From Pontibacter pamirensis (GTDB lineage Bacteria; Bacteroidota; Bacteroidia; Cytophagales; Hymenobacteraceae): a stretch of 64,000 nt of DNA. Within the stretch, counting starts at the first letter, position 1; every line of letters begins with the position of its first letter. The notes beneath the pieces are model-generated. The model searched no databases and was not told where the DNA came from. It saw only the letters and a program-made list of their open reading frames with translations. A program made the position numbers and the translations under genes. Positions 45,969 to 54,698 of the stretch are shown in pieces. Location: contig NZ_SSNI01000001.1 in assembly GCF_010015475.1 (NCBI RefSeq), positions 427,158 through 491,157 on the forward strand. The letters run 5' to 3'.

Positions 45969-48146
45969 ATGAACCGGACGCTGAAATACCTTACTGTATG
46001 CCTGCTGATAATAGGAAGCTGTATATCATCGACAAAGGAAGCAACTGTAGATACGCAGGAACAGGATTGGCCAGCCTATGGTGGCAACACTGCTGGCAAC
46101 CGTTACTCAACCTTAACTCAGATCAACAAAAGTAATGTCCAGCAACTGCAGGTGGCATGGACCTATGACACCGGAGAAAACAACAACCCGGAAGAAAGGG
46201 GCATCAACATTCAGTGCCAACCTATCATGGCCAACGGAATGGTATATGCTACCAGCCCAAGGTTAAGGCTTTTTGGGGTGAAGGCCACAACTGGTGAAGA
46301 GGTTTGGAGCTTTGACCCTTTCAAAGACAAAAGCGTACGGGTTCATCCAAACCGGGGAGTGCTGTACTGGGAAGATGGAGAAGACAAGCGTATCCTGTAC
46401 ACTGCCGGCCCTACACTTTTTGCCCTTCATGCCGGAACAGGGGAGGTGATCCCGACGTTCGGCGTCAATGGGGAGGTAGACTTGCACGAGGGGTTGGGAG
46501 ATGTGGAAACACTTGGGCACGATGTAAAAGACCTGACAGTGGATGTGACCACACCAGGCGTGATCTACAAAGACCTTTTAATCATAGGCTCAAGGGTTTC
46601 TGAGTATGGTGATGCTGCCCCAGGGTATATCCGTGCCTTTAATGTGCGTACTGGTAAATTACAATGGGTGTTCCATACTATTCCGCAGCCTGGGGAGTAC
46701 GGGTATGAAACCTGGCCTAAAGATGCCTACAAACGTGTGGGAGGAGCCAATGCCTGGGGTGGCCTGGTTGCTGACCTGGAGCGGGGCGTGGTGTACACCG
46801 GAACTGGTTCGGCTTCCTTTGATTTTTACGGCGGCAACCGGCACGGGGAAAACCTTTTTGCCAATTGCGTTTTAGCGCTAGACGCCGAAACAGGCAAGCG
46901 CCTGTGGCACTTCCAGACGCAGCACCACGATATCTGGGACCGTGATCTGCCATGCCCGCCCAACCTGGTAACCGTAACACACAATGGTAAAAAGATAGAT
47001 GCCCTGGCGGCCGCTACCAAAGACGGCTTGTTGTTTGTGCTGAACCGTGGTACTGGGGAGCCTCTGTTCCCGGTGGAGGAAGTGCCAGTGACAAACGCAG
47101 GGGCCTTGCCCGGGGAGCAGCCCTGGCCAACGCAGCCAGTACCTACCAAGCCCGCGCCTTTCTCACGGCAGGAGTTTACCATATATGATCTGACGGATAT
47201 ATCGCCGGAGGCCCACGCCTTTGTTAAAGAGCAGTTCTTGGCGAGCCGGTACGGCAGCAAGTACTTGCCTCCCAACACACAGAGCACCTTTTACATTGGG
47301 ATCGGGGGAGGTGCCGAATGGGGTGGCAATGCCGTGTCGCCGGACGGCATTCTGTACCAGAATGCTAACGAGACGCCCTATGATCTGAAGATGCTGCCCA
47401 CCACACTGGCGGCAGACGGCAACAGTTCTCCTGGCAAAGCGCTTTTTACCACCACCTGCGCGCCCTGCCACGGCGTTGACAGGAAGGGGAGCCAGGCTTT
47501 CCCGGGCCTTGTTGACATCGAGAAGCGGCTTACAAGGGATCAGATCATGACAGTTGTGAAGACAGGCCGCGGCAGAATGCCTTCTTTTCAGCACATGCCT
47601 GCCAGTGACTGCGAAGCGGTCGTCAACTTCCTGCTGGCTTCTGAGGCTACGGCATCAACAGACTTCCATAGTGCAGCGCCTACAGCGGTTGCTGGCTCAG
47701 GTGAAGACTTCCCTTACAAGCCGCCCTATATAAACAACGGATATAAAAAGTTTCTTGATCCCAATGGTTATCCGGCCATAAAGCCACCTTGGGGTACACT
47801 TAACGCTATTGACCTTAACACAGGAGAGTATTTATGGCGGGTTCCGCTGGGCCAGTTTGAGGAACTGACGGCAAAAGGGATTCCCCCAACAGGTACTGAA
47901 AACTATGGAGGCCCTATCGTAACAGCCAGTGGTCTGATTTTTATCGCAGCCACCTACGACGAGAAAATCAGGGCTTTTGACAAAGACACAGGCAAAGTGG
48001 TGTGGGAGTACAAGCTTCCGGCAGGCGGCTTCGCGACACCCATTACGTACATGGCCGCAGGAAAGCAATACATTGTGATCGCCGCCGGAGGCAGCAGGTT
48101 TGGCCTGAAGCCAGGCGGATCATATGTTGCATTTGCCCTGCCATAG
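45969..48146 (+). CDS. PQQ-dependent quinoprotein dehydrogenase with inserted cytochrome c, lipoprotein
   Basis: 725 aa; lipobox IGSC (Cys18). An eight-bladed quinoprotein propeller begins at about 33 (DWPAYGGNTAGNRYSTLTQI) and resumes after an inserted cytochrome c (CAPCH: Cys497, Cys500, His501). Segments such as HHDIWDRDLPCPPNLV and GTLNAIDLNTGEYLWRVPLG are typical of the glucose dehydrogenase branch. The expected reaction is oxidation of an aldose (or polyol) outside the cytoplasm, electrons passing to the built-in haem and then to the respiratory chain. It follows a secreted epimerase. No PQQ synthesis genes are in the window, so the cofactor must be made elsewhere or taken up. Confidence 0.92.
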   Translation: MNRTLKYLTVCLLIIGSCISSTKEATVDTQEQDWPAYGGNTAGNRYSTLTQINKSNVQQLQVAWTYDTGENNNPEERGINIQCQPIMANGMVYATSPRLRLFGVKATTGEEVWSFDPFKDKSVRVHPNRGVLYWEDGEDKRILYTAGPTLFALHAGTGEVIPTFGVNGEVDLHEGLGDVETLGHDVKDLTVDVTTPGVIYKDLLIIGSRVSEYGDAAPGYIRAFNVRTGKLQWVFHTIPQPGEYGYETWPKDAYKRVGGANAWGGLVADLERGVVYTGTGSASFDFYGGNRHGENLFANCVLALDAETGKRLWHFQTQHHDIWDRDLPCPPNLVTVTHNGKKIDALAAATKDGLLFVLNRGTGEPLFPVEEVPVTNAGALPGEQPWPTQPVPTKPAPFSRQEFTIYDLTDISPEAHAFVKEQFLASRYGSKYLPPNTQSTFYIGIGGGAEWGGNAVSPDGILYQNANETPYDLKMLPTTLAADGNSSPGKALFTTTCAPCHGVDRKGSQAFPGLVDIEKRLTRDQIMTVVKTGRGRMPSFQHMPASDCEAVVNFLLASEATASTDFHSAAPTAVAGSGEDFPYKPPYINNGYKKFLDPNGYPAIKPPWGTLNAIDLNTGEYLWRVPLGQFEELTAKGIPPTGTENYGGPIVTASGLIFIAATYDEKIRAFDKDTGKVVWEYKLPAGGFATPITYMAAGKQYIVIAAGGSRFGLKPGGSYVAFALP

Positions 48147-48184
48147 AATTACAGGGCCAGTACGATAGTTCAAGGAAGGAAAGT

Positions 48185-48239
48185 AAATTCAACAGGAGCA
48201 GGGGAACAGATAGAATATTCTCCTGCTCCTGTTGAATTT
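48185..48239. terminator. 18-bp perfect hairpin between convergent genes
   Basis: AAATTCAACAGGAGCAGG (48185-48202) pairs with CCTGCTCCTGTTGAATTT (48222-48239); three more pairs, one a G-U, extend it inward. It can stop transcription from both sides. Confidence 0.75.
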
Positions 48240-48382
48240 GTCATTTTAGGAGGAGTCAATTAATACTTTCTCAAAGTCAAAAAAAATTATCGATAGCGCA
48301 AGAGGTTCAAAGCAGCTTTGTATGAACACAAGCACATGCCTTTGGTGTATAAGATTTTTAACACGTTACTTCCTCCTATATG

Positions 48383-49336
48383 TTAGCTCAAGACACTCAC
48401 CAAGTTCTTGTAGCTGGTGGCGATGCTTTCCATTGGGTTGCCAGGGGTTACGTCCTGCTCCACAAAATAGTACTTCATGCCTGCCAGTTCCGCTTTGTCA
48501 AAAATGCGCTTGAAATCGATAGAGCCGTTGCCAACCTCTGTAAAGAACCTCTTCTCAGTTCTGTCCATGTCTTTCACGTGCCACATCGGGAAGCGGCCAG
48601 GGTGCTTCTCAAACAAAGCCACCGGGTCGTTGCCTGACCTGGTGGCCCAATACAGATCCAGTTCCATCTCTACAAGGTCCTTGTCTGTTTGCTCTAGTAA
48701 CAGGTCATAAGGCCGCTGCCCTTCCAGCGTCTCAAACTCGAAGTCGTGGTTGTGGTAAGCAAAGCCTAGTCCAGCTTTTTTGCAGGCCTCGCCGGTTTTG
48801 TTGAAAAGCTCGGCAGCACGCTTGTACTGGTCCAGCGTCTGGCGCTCACTCGGGAACAGGAAAGCGCAGGTAAGGTAGCTTTGGCCTGCCTCCGCCGACA
48901 TGTCCACTAACTGTTGCATGCCGTTCGTCAGCGTCAGGAAATCAGGCGGGAGCGGGGCCTCTTGTGGTGACTGTGTACCCAGCAGTACGTGGTGGCTGCG
49001 CAGTTTCATACCCATACCTTCCACCATAGCGGCAAACTCTGCGGGCTTCATGCCATAGTAGTGGCCTTTCATACCTGCCGCTGATTCCAGGTCTTTGTAA
49101 CCAACGGCTGCAATTTTCTGCAGTGTGCCCTGCAGGTCCTCTTGCAAATGGTCCCGGACAGTATACAACTGCAATCCGACAGACAAATCCTTGGGAGCGG
49201 TGTTTGCCCCACCTACTCCTTCGGCTGATGCCGTGGCGTCAGCCTGTGATGTGGTGCCATCGGCACAAGCCGGGAGCAATAAGCCGCCCAAAGCCAGGGC
49301 TCCGGCCGCTTTGAAAAATTTCCTTCTGTTTTGCAT
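48383..49336 (-). CDS. Tat-exported sugar isomerase/epimerase-like TIM barrel (Xyl-isomerase/AP-endonuclease 2 fold)
   Basis: The start at 49336 places the twin-arginine motif at the N-terminus (MQNRRKFFK); the longer frame only adds unrelated residues. The hydrophobic stretch ends LLPAC (Cys24), so it is probably a Tat lipoprotein. About 317 aa. Metal-binding-type residues are spaced as in sugar phosphate isomerase/epimerase proteins: AYHNHDFEF, VEMELDLYW, MWHVKDMD and the final VEQD. Acting outside the cytoplasm, it should handle free rather than phosphorylated sugars (or keto-sugars/inositols). It is encoded downstream of a DUF1593 hydrolase and a GH3 enzyme on the same strand. The precise substrate is unknown. 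Confidence 0.85.
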   Translation of the reverse strand: MQNRRKFFKAAGALALGGLLLPACADGTTSQADATASAEGVGGANTAPKDLSVGLQLYTVRDHLQEDLQGTLQKIAAVGYKDLESAAGMKGHYYGMKPAEFAAMVEGMGMKLRSHHVLLGTQSPQEAPLPPDFLTLTNGMQQLVDMSAEAGQSYLTCAFLFPSERQTLDQYKRAAELFNKTGEACKKAGLGFAYHNHDFEFETLEGQRPYDLLLEQTDKDLVEMELDLYWATRSGNDPVALFEKHPGRFPMWHVKDMDRTEKRFFTEVGNGSIDFKRIFDKAELAGMKYYFVEQDVTPGNPMESIATSYKNLVSVLS

Positions 49337-49429
49337 TCGATTATGTTCAGATATGTTCAATAGTAAGTGGTTTTTCTTTTTGGAGCTTGGGCGATGTTTC
49401 AGCCGCCATGCCACTTGTGAATGCCGTTG

Positions 49430-50944
49430 TTACTTTGCAACCGTAGCAATAACGCGCTGGTACCGGGTTAAACTAGGCGTTCCGGAGTCAGTAACTTCCA
49501 GAATGAGATGTATAGTCTGCCCATTTTTAGCGTTTTCAGGTACCGTGAAGGCTGCTTTCTTTTTATCAGCATTCTGGATGCTCACTTTTCCTTCGTAGGT
49601 ATCTACCTCTTCGTACTGCCACCAGCGATAGCTGAGGGCATTGCCGTCTGGGTCGCTGGCTGTGCCGTTGAGGTTGACTTTTTGGCCAGGCTTCACCACA
49701 ATGTCCTGCGGTTGGTTGAGCTTTACGACAGGAGGGTGGTTTGCTTCTTTATAGGACATCACGCACCAATCCGCGCGGGCGGCGAAATCGTTCTGCAGCA
49801 CATCTATCCAGCGGGTCTGTGGAAAGGTGGTGTCGTTTTTCTTGGTGTAGGTATTGTAGTCGGTTACGTGCTTTCCATCTTCCCAGCGGTATGGGTTCTG
49901 GTCAGACTGCACCATACGCCCTCCCCAGCCACCATAAGAAGCATCCTCCATACTCCGCAGGCCAACATCGAGCAGGTAAAAGAAGGCTGGAGAGTCTCCT
50001 TCCGATATGAAATCATACTGGCCGCGGTCATACTTTTTAGCTTCTGCCATGCTGCCGTGCGTGTGTTCCGGGTCACCTGCAATCTGCTCCCCGTCGCCCC
50101 AGAGGTAGTATTCCTCCAGTAGCGGGCCGTGGTTAAATTTTATGTTTTCTGCAAACCATTTGCCGCTCAGGTAGGGCTGCAACTCTGCCGGTACCACCCT
50201 TGGCCAAAGGTATGCGAAGCTCCAGAACTGGTCAGAGTTGTACAGCACCTTTACCTCCGGCCAGTTAGGAGCCACATACTTCTGGTAGGTTGCATCCTGG
50301 TCTAGCACTGCATAAATAATAGCTTTGTCTGATACTTTCCTGTAAACAGCTTCCCACTGTGGGGTACCCTTGTACTCCGCTTCTATCGACTTCAGGGCAC
50401 GGGCTACAGTGTTAGTGCCTCCCCAGATTTGCAGGTAAACCGGGCTTGCGTTATCGTCAAGAAGTATCGTTTTAATGAAATCAGACCCTTCCGTGTCTTT
50501 TTCCATCTCGCCCTCAAATTCAATGTTGCCAACTCTGACAAGGCTCTGAAGATAATCTGGCTCAGGATATCCGTTAGCGTGCTTTGTCAGGTTATCATAT
50601 ACTTTGGCATACTGGTTAATGTAGTGCTGCATCCAGGTGGTGCCGGGCCAGCGAAGGTCCTTCCGCTCTCCGTAGCGCTCCGCAGTGTTTGGCATCTCGG
50701 AGGTAAACAAGGTTCCTTTCCCGTCTCCGGCATAATGCCACTGCGAGCTGCTATACACCAGCCCCACAATGTCGAACTCGTTAGCGTACAGCAGGAGCCT
50801 GACAAAAGAATCCACATCATCTACTTCCCCATCAGTTGTGATGATAGTGCGGGGCTTGCCATTTGTTGACTGAGCCGTAGCTACAGACGTGGTACCGGTC
50901 AGCATAAGCAGCAGCACAAAAAGCATCAATCCTAACTTTTGCAT
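49430..50944 (-). CDS. Secreted DUF1593 nucleoside-hydrolase-like protein with C-terminal Ig-like domain
   Basis: 504 aa; Sec signal cleaved near VATAQS (Gln25). The N-terminal domain begins RTIITTDGEVDDVDSF with Asp38, Glu40, Asp42 and Asp43 placed like the calcium-binding aspartates of nucleoside hydrolases; LQIWGGTNTVARAL and the GDxEHTHG region are further family features. Residues about 405-504 form an Ig/cadherin-like domain (VVKPGQKVNLNGTASDPDGNALSYRW). It probably cleaves an N- or O-glycosidic bond of a glycan or nucleoside outside the cytoplasm. It lies 64 bp from the GH3 gene in the same direction, so it is probably part of the same transcript. Confidence 0.87.
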   Translation of the reverse strand: MQKLGLMLFVLLLMLTGTTSVATAQSTNGKPRTIITTDGEVDDVDSFVRLLLYANEFDIVGLVYSSSQWHYAGDGKGTLFTSEMPNTAERYGERKDLRWPGTTWMQHYINQYAKVYDNLTKHANGYPEPDYLQSLVRVGNIEFEGEMEKDTEGSDFIKTILLDDNASPVYLQIWGGTNTVARALKSIEAEYKGTPQWEAVYRKVSDKAIIYAVLDQDATYQKYVAPNWPEVKVLYNSDQFWSFAYLWPRVVPAELQPYLSGKWFAENIKFNHGPLLEEYYLWGDGEQIAGDPEHTHGSMAEAKKYDRGQYDFISEGDSPAFFYLLDVGLRSMEDASYGGWGGRMVQSDQNPYRWEDGKHVTDYNTYTKKNDTTFPQTRWIDVLQNDFAARADWCVMSYKEANHPPVVKLNQPQDIVVKPGQKVNLNGTASDPDGNALSYRWWQYEEVDTYEGKVSIQNADKKKAAFTVPENAKNGQTIHLILEVTDSGTPSLTRYQRVIATVAK

Positions 50945-51008
50945 ATTCTATCCTTGTTTACAGCTCCTTCTAATAAACTAAAAAGCGGTGAGTTTCAAGC
51001 TAGTCATT

Positions 51009-52943
51009 TTACTCATACCTCAACCCAAATCCAAACTTATACAGCGGGTCTTTGGAGTCGTAGGGTAGGTCTTCTTTCTGGTTACGCACGGCCTCCATAG
51101 AGGATGGCAGCTCGAACGGCAGGTTTCCTTCGGGCTTCGCCTTTCCGAAAATAACATCCAGCACGGCAGCATCACTTGCACCGAAATCAGCAAACAGCCC
51201 TTTCGCGTATTGGCTGATTTCTGGTATCACAGCAGGGCGGTCAAGGTTGATGTCCACAATGGTGGGTACTGTTTTCAGCAGCTGCAGTATTTCTTCTTTT
51301 TCCTTGCCTTTAAAATCAAGGTCGCCGTGGTGAAAGCTTAGGGCAAAAGGGTTTTTTGTCTCTACCGGATACCAAGGGGTATTGAGTCGGATAATTGCCA
51401 TGTCTGCTTCTTTCGGGTTTTCCACAACGGTGCCATACAGTGCGGCTACTTTCGGGTCTATATTTTTTACGTATAGTTTCAGGTTGCCCTGCTGGAGTGG
51501 CAGCACGTTGTTTTCGTTTTTCAACAGGGTCATGGCGCGGCGCTGCGAGGCTTCTCCGGCCGCTTTGAAGGCAGGGTTGCTTAATACCTTTACAGCATTC
51601 TCCACATCTACATAAGGATTGTCGAACAAGCCCAACTGGAACTTCTGGCGCAGCAGCCTTCTCACAGATTCATCGATGCGGGTCTCCGTTAGCTTGCCAT
51701 CGTTTACCAGTTTCACCACCAGTTCCGGCACGCTTTCGCCTCCAAACTGGTCTACACCGGCATCTATGATTTTCTTTACCCTGTCTTCCTCACTCAGGTG
51801 TTCTACTCCCCAGGCGCGTGCCGGCCAAACGGCTACGCCCATGTTCACATCCGTAATCAGCCCCCAGTCGGTGCACACCACACCATCAAACTTATACTTG
51901 TTGCGCAGTAAACCCGTGATAATGGCTTTGTTGTAAGCAAACGCTACATTTTCCTCAGTCTGGTCCGTTGGCACACCGTAATAGGGCATAATGGCAGCCG
52001 TGTTGGCTTCGAACGCTGCCTCAAAAGGAATCAGGTGATAGTCAAAATTATTGCCTGGGTATACCTGTCCTTTCTGAAACTCGAAGTGCGGGTCAAGGCC
52101 TTCTTTCTGCGGGCCACCTCCGGTAAAGTGCTTGGTCATACAGGCGACGCTGTTGGGGCCTAAAGTTTCGCCCTGGAAACCCAGAATATAGGCTTTGGCC
52201 ATGCGTGCTGTCAGCTGTGCATCTTCCCCAAAGGTGCCGCTGATGCGCGCCCAGCGCGGTTCTGTGGCCAAATCCACCTGCGGATGCAGGGCCTCCCGCA
52301 ACCCGACAGCCACATACTCCTGGCGCGCAATATCGGCAAACTGCCTGGTGAGGGCCTCATCGCCGATGGCGGCCAGCCCGAGCGTTTCACACCATTGCGA
52401 GAAGCCAACCGCAGCCATCGAAAAGATGCTCTCGCTGAAGTGGTTGCGCGGGTCAGAGGCAATGGTAACCGGAATGCCAAGCCTTGTGTTTTCAGCAGCC
52501 TTTTGTATAGCATTATAACCTGTAGCCAGCGCCCTGGTTCCTGGCGCTTCCCAGAAGTTGAAGTGGTTCATCATTTTACTTGAAATTGATTCACCAGCAG
52601 TGGGCAGCCGGGCGGCCATACCCCTTGTTTCCGGCGTTTTCTCAATGGTGCCGTCTTCGTTGATGAAGGTGCCGTTAATGAACATCATACCGGCTTTCTC
52701 TTCCACCGTCATTTGTGCCAGCAGGTCGTTTACCCTGGCCTCCACTGGCTGAGAGCTGTCTTCATACACATCCATGCTGCCGTTCTTGTTCAGGTCGCGG
52801 TAATTGGCAATTGCTGTAGCAGGAGCACTGGTGCTTGTGCTTGTACTGTCTGTAGTTACCTGGCTGCTGTTGCAGGCCATACCAGCCAGCAGCAGGGCCA
52901 GCGGTAGCTTATTTATAAACTGGTTCGGAAATTTTCTTTTCAT
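51009..52943 (-). CDS. GH3-family glycoside hydrolase lipoprotein (beta-glucosidase/xylosidase type)
   Basis: The start at 52943 gives a proper lipoprotein signal (MKRKF...GMAC, Cys24). 644 aa. A calcium-loop-like segment (DLNKNGSMDVYED, 50-62) precedes the GH3 barrel. The catalytic nucleophile is Asp359 (GVVCTDWG) and the KHFTGGGP substrate-binding motif has His272. The second GH3 domain follows; the C-terminal Fn3 domain found in many GH3 enzymes is missing. It should release single sugars (glucose, xylose or arabinose) from oligosaccharides in the periplasm or at the surface, feeding the sugar dehydrogenases. First gene of a three-gene minus-strand set. Confidence 0.92.
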   Translation of the reverse strand: MKRKFPNQFINKLPLALLLAGMACNSSQVTTDSTSTSTSAPATAIANYRDLNKNGSMDVYEDSSQPVEARVNDLLAQMTVEEKAGMMFINGTFINEDGTIEKTPETRGMAARLPTAGESISSKMMNHFNFWEAPGTRALATGYNAIQKAAENTRLGIPVTIASDPRNHFSESIFSMAAVGFSQWCETLGLAAIGDEALTRQFADIARQEYVAVGLREALHPQVDLATEPRWARISGTFGEDAQLTARMAKAYILGFQGETLGPNSVACMTKHFTGGGPQKEGLDPHFEFQKGQVYPGNNFDYHLIPFEAAFEANTAAIMPYYGVPTDQTEENVAFAYNKAIITGLLRNKYKFDGVVCTDWGLITDVNMGVAVWPARAWGVEHLSEEDRVKKIIDAGVDQFGGESVPELVVKLVNDGKLTETRIDESVRRLLRQKFQLGLFDNPYVDVENAVKVLSNPAFKAAGEASQRRAMTLLKNENNVLPLQQGNLKLYVKNIDPKVAALYGTVVENPKEADMAIIRLNTPWYPVETKNPFALSFHHGDLDFKGKEKEEILQLLKTVPTIVDINLDRPAVIPEISQYAKGLFADFGASDAAVLDVIFGKAKPEGNLPFELPSSMEAVRNQKEDLPYDSKDPLYKFGFGLRYE

Positions 52944-52958
52944 GAAGGAGCCGTATTC

Positions 52959-52975
52959 TGTGTCTTCTTGACACA
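52959..52975. promoter_or_regulatory. Palindrome TGTGTC-N5-GACACA, candidate operator
   Basis: Perfect 6-base inverted arms separated by 5 bases, 16 bases upstream of the GH3 start and inside the 273-bp region shared with the divergent NrtR/AraR-like regulator gene. The position fits a repressor site; a second copy was not found in the window, so this is tentative. Confidence 0.35.
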
Positions 52976-53216
52976 ATGTAATGATTTTTGATGGCTATTT
53001 TGTACTCACCCATGTTTTATTTGCTTAGAGTATGCTTAAATTTCGTTTTTTGCAAGCGAAAACTAACCAAAAAGGGTTCTGATGAAATGGTTTTAGAGCT
53101 TCATAGCAGCTCTCTGAAGCGAGAAAACGGTGAAGCCAGTTTACTTTTTTTGGCAGTTTGCAGCACAAAGGATAAGTTTTAAACACGCTCTTACTTAAAT
53201 TCAAAAACAATCAAAA

Positions 53217-53984
53217 GTGGAAGAAGAAGTAGAAAATATACTGCAACACGGGGAAGAACTCTTTCATCCGGGCCTTTCTGTTGACTGTGTGATATTCGGG
53301 TTTCATGATAACCAGCTGAAGGTCTTGCTCCTTAAAATGAAGCATGCGGACAAGTGGGCGCTGCCGGGTGGCTTTGTGTATAAAGAAGAGGAGGTGGAGC
53401 ATGCCGCTGTGCGGGTGCTGCAGTCGCGCACGGGTCTTGGTAACATCTTTCTCCGCCAGTTTCATACGTTTGGCAGTCCTTCGCGCTCCGACAGGCAACT
53501 GAATAAGGAACTATTGGTGTCATTAGGCCTGGAGGCACGCGAGAACCACTGGTTCCTGCAGCGCTTTATTACGGTCGGGTATTATGCGCTGGTTAATTTC
53601 TCAAGTGCCGTGCCCCGCCCTGATGTTACCTCCGAGGCCTGTGCCTGGTGGGACCTGCAGGACATGCCAACGCTTGTCATGGACCATGTCCACATTCTAC
53701 AACAAGCGCTGGAGACACTGCGGAAACAACTCAACGACCAGCCTATCGGCTATAACCTGCTGCCTGAAAAGTTTACCATGCCGGAATTACAAAGGCTGTA
53801 TGAGACTATTTTAGGCAGACAGCTGGACCGCCGTAATTTCCAGCGGAAAATGCTGGGCTATGGTATACTGGATAGGTTGGAGGAGCGCAAGCGTGGTGTG
53901 GCACATAAAGCTCCATACCTGTATTCTTTTGATAAGGAGAAATATGCGGCTGCGCTTCAGGATGGGTTACAGCAGGGCTGGTAG
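53217..53984 (+). CDS. Nudix-fold transcriptional regulator (NrtR/AraR type)
   Basis: 255 aa, starting with GTG at 53217. The N-terminal Nudix-like domain (about 15-150) has a degraded Nudix box: at the REUXEE positions the residues are Arg66, Val67, Leu68, Gln69, Ser70 and Arg71, so the catalytic glutamates are missing and hydrolysis is unlikely. The C-terminal part (about 165-255; FTMPELQRLYETILGRQLDRRNFQRKML) is the winged-helix DNA-binding domain of the NrtR family. In Bacteroides a member of this family (AraR) represses arabinose genes and responds to L-arabinose. Here it is divergent from the GH3 gene, so it probably controls pentose or glycan genes in this region. Confidence 0.88.
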   Translation: MEEEVENILQHGEELFHPGLSVDCVIFGFHDNQLKVLLLKMKHADKWALPGGFVYKEEEVEHAAVRVLQSRTGLGNIFLRQFHTFGSPSRSDRQLNKELLVSLGLEARENHWFLQRFITVGYYALVNFSSAVPRPDVTSEACAWWDLQDMPTLVMDHVHILQQALETLRKQLNDQPIGYNLLPEKFTMPELQRLYETILGRQLDRRNFQRKMLGYGILDRLEERKRGVAHKAPYLYSFDKEKYAAALQDGLQQGW

Positions 53985-54099
53985 AAACCACTTTACTAAC
54001 ACGCAGCTCTTCCGACCCTGAGATGATCTTTTTTGAACTGACGGCACGGAAAAATGTTATAGCAGGACTTACAGCTTGGTAAGCAAAATATAAACCTGT

Positions 54100-54642
54100 A
54101 TGAAAAAAGGAATATATATTATAGCGGGGGTTGTATTGGTGCTGCTGCTTATTTTTTTCATTGATAACCTGAACAGTAAGTCTGCTACCCGGGAAACAGC
54201 GCCGGCAGCAGAGGAAGCACCTTCAGCAACTACTGCAGCAGTTGTGCCAAACGATCTTCCTATGATGTCCCTCACCCGTTTAGATGGCTCCAGTTTAATG
54301 GCAAAGGACCTGGAAGGGAAAACTGTTCTGGTGCTGTTTCGGCCGGACTGTGACCACTGCCAGCGTGAAACCGTGCAGATACGGGAAAACTTAGAAGCTT
54401 TTGAGGATTACACCATATATTTTGTGTCTGACGCAGGCTTACCACAGCTAAGCCAGTTTGCCCGGGAGTATGACCTGGCAGATAAAAACAATATTTATTT
54501 TGCGCAGGCTTCTGTAAACGATATCATTCATACCTTAGGGCCAGTGGAGGCACCATCTGTATTTATTTACTCAGAGGAAGGTCGTTTAGTAGGTTCTTTT
54601 ATTGGGGAAACTCCTATAGAGGAAATAATAAGCGCCCTTTAA
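54100..54642 (+). CDS. Membrane-anchored thioredoxin-like protein
   Basis: 180 aa. One N-terminal membrane helix (about 4-21), an Ala/Pro/Thr-rich linker (about 28-50), then a thioredoxin fold of the AhpC/TlpA type with a CxxC at Cys84-Cys87 (CDHC) and a likely cis-proline in EAPSVFIY. It faces the periplasm and could reduce disulfides in cytochrome c maturation or protect exported enzymes. It stands alone between the regulator gene and a bidirectional terminator. Confidence 0.82.
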   Translation: MKKGIYIIAGVVLVLLLIFFIDNLNSKSATRETAPAAEEAPSATTAAVVPNDLPMMSLTRLDGSSLMAKDLEGKTVLVLFRPDCDHCQRETVQIRENLEAFEDYTIYFVSDAGLPQLSQFAREYDLADKNNIYFAQASVNDIIHTLGPVEAPSVFIYSEEGRLVGSFIGETPIEEIISAL

Positions 54643-54649
54643 AAGTAAA

Positions 54650-54690
54650 ACAGCAGCCTGAAGGAACTTCTGGTTTCTTCAGGCTGCTGT
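54650..54690. terminator. 14-bp perfect hairpin between convergent genes
   Basis: ACAGCAGCCTGAAG (54650-54663) and CTTCAGGCTGCTGT (54677-54690) with a 13-base loop, 8 bases after one stop codon and 9 before the other. Confidence 0.8.
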
Positions 54691-54698
54691 CTGCTTGT

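Noticed and set aside
53024..53066. TTTCG...CGAAA inverted repeat near 53040 as a second operator
   Set aside because: Arms of five bases in an A/T-rich context are expected by chance and do not match the palindrome at 52959.
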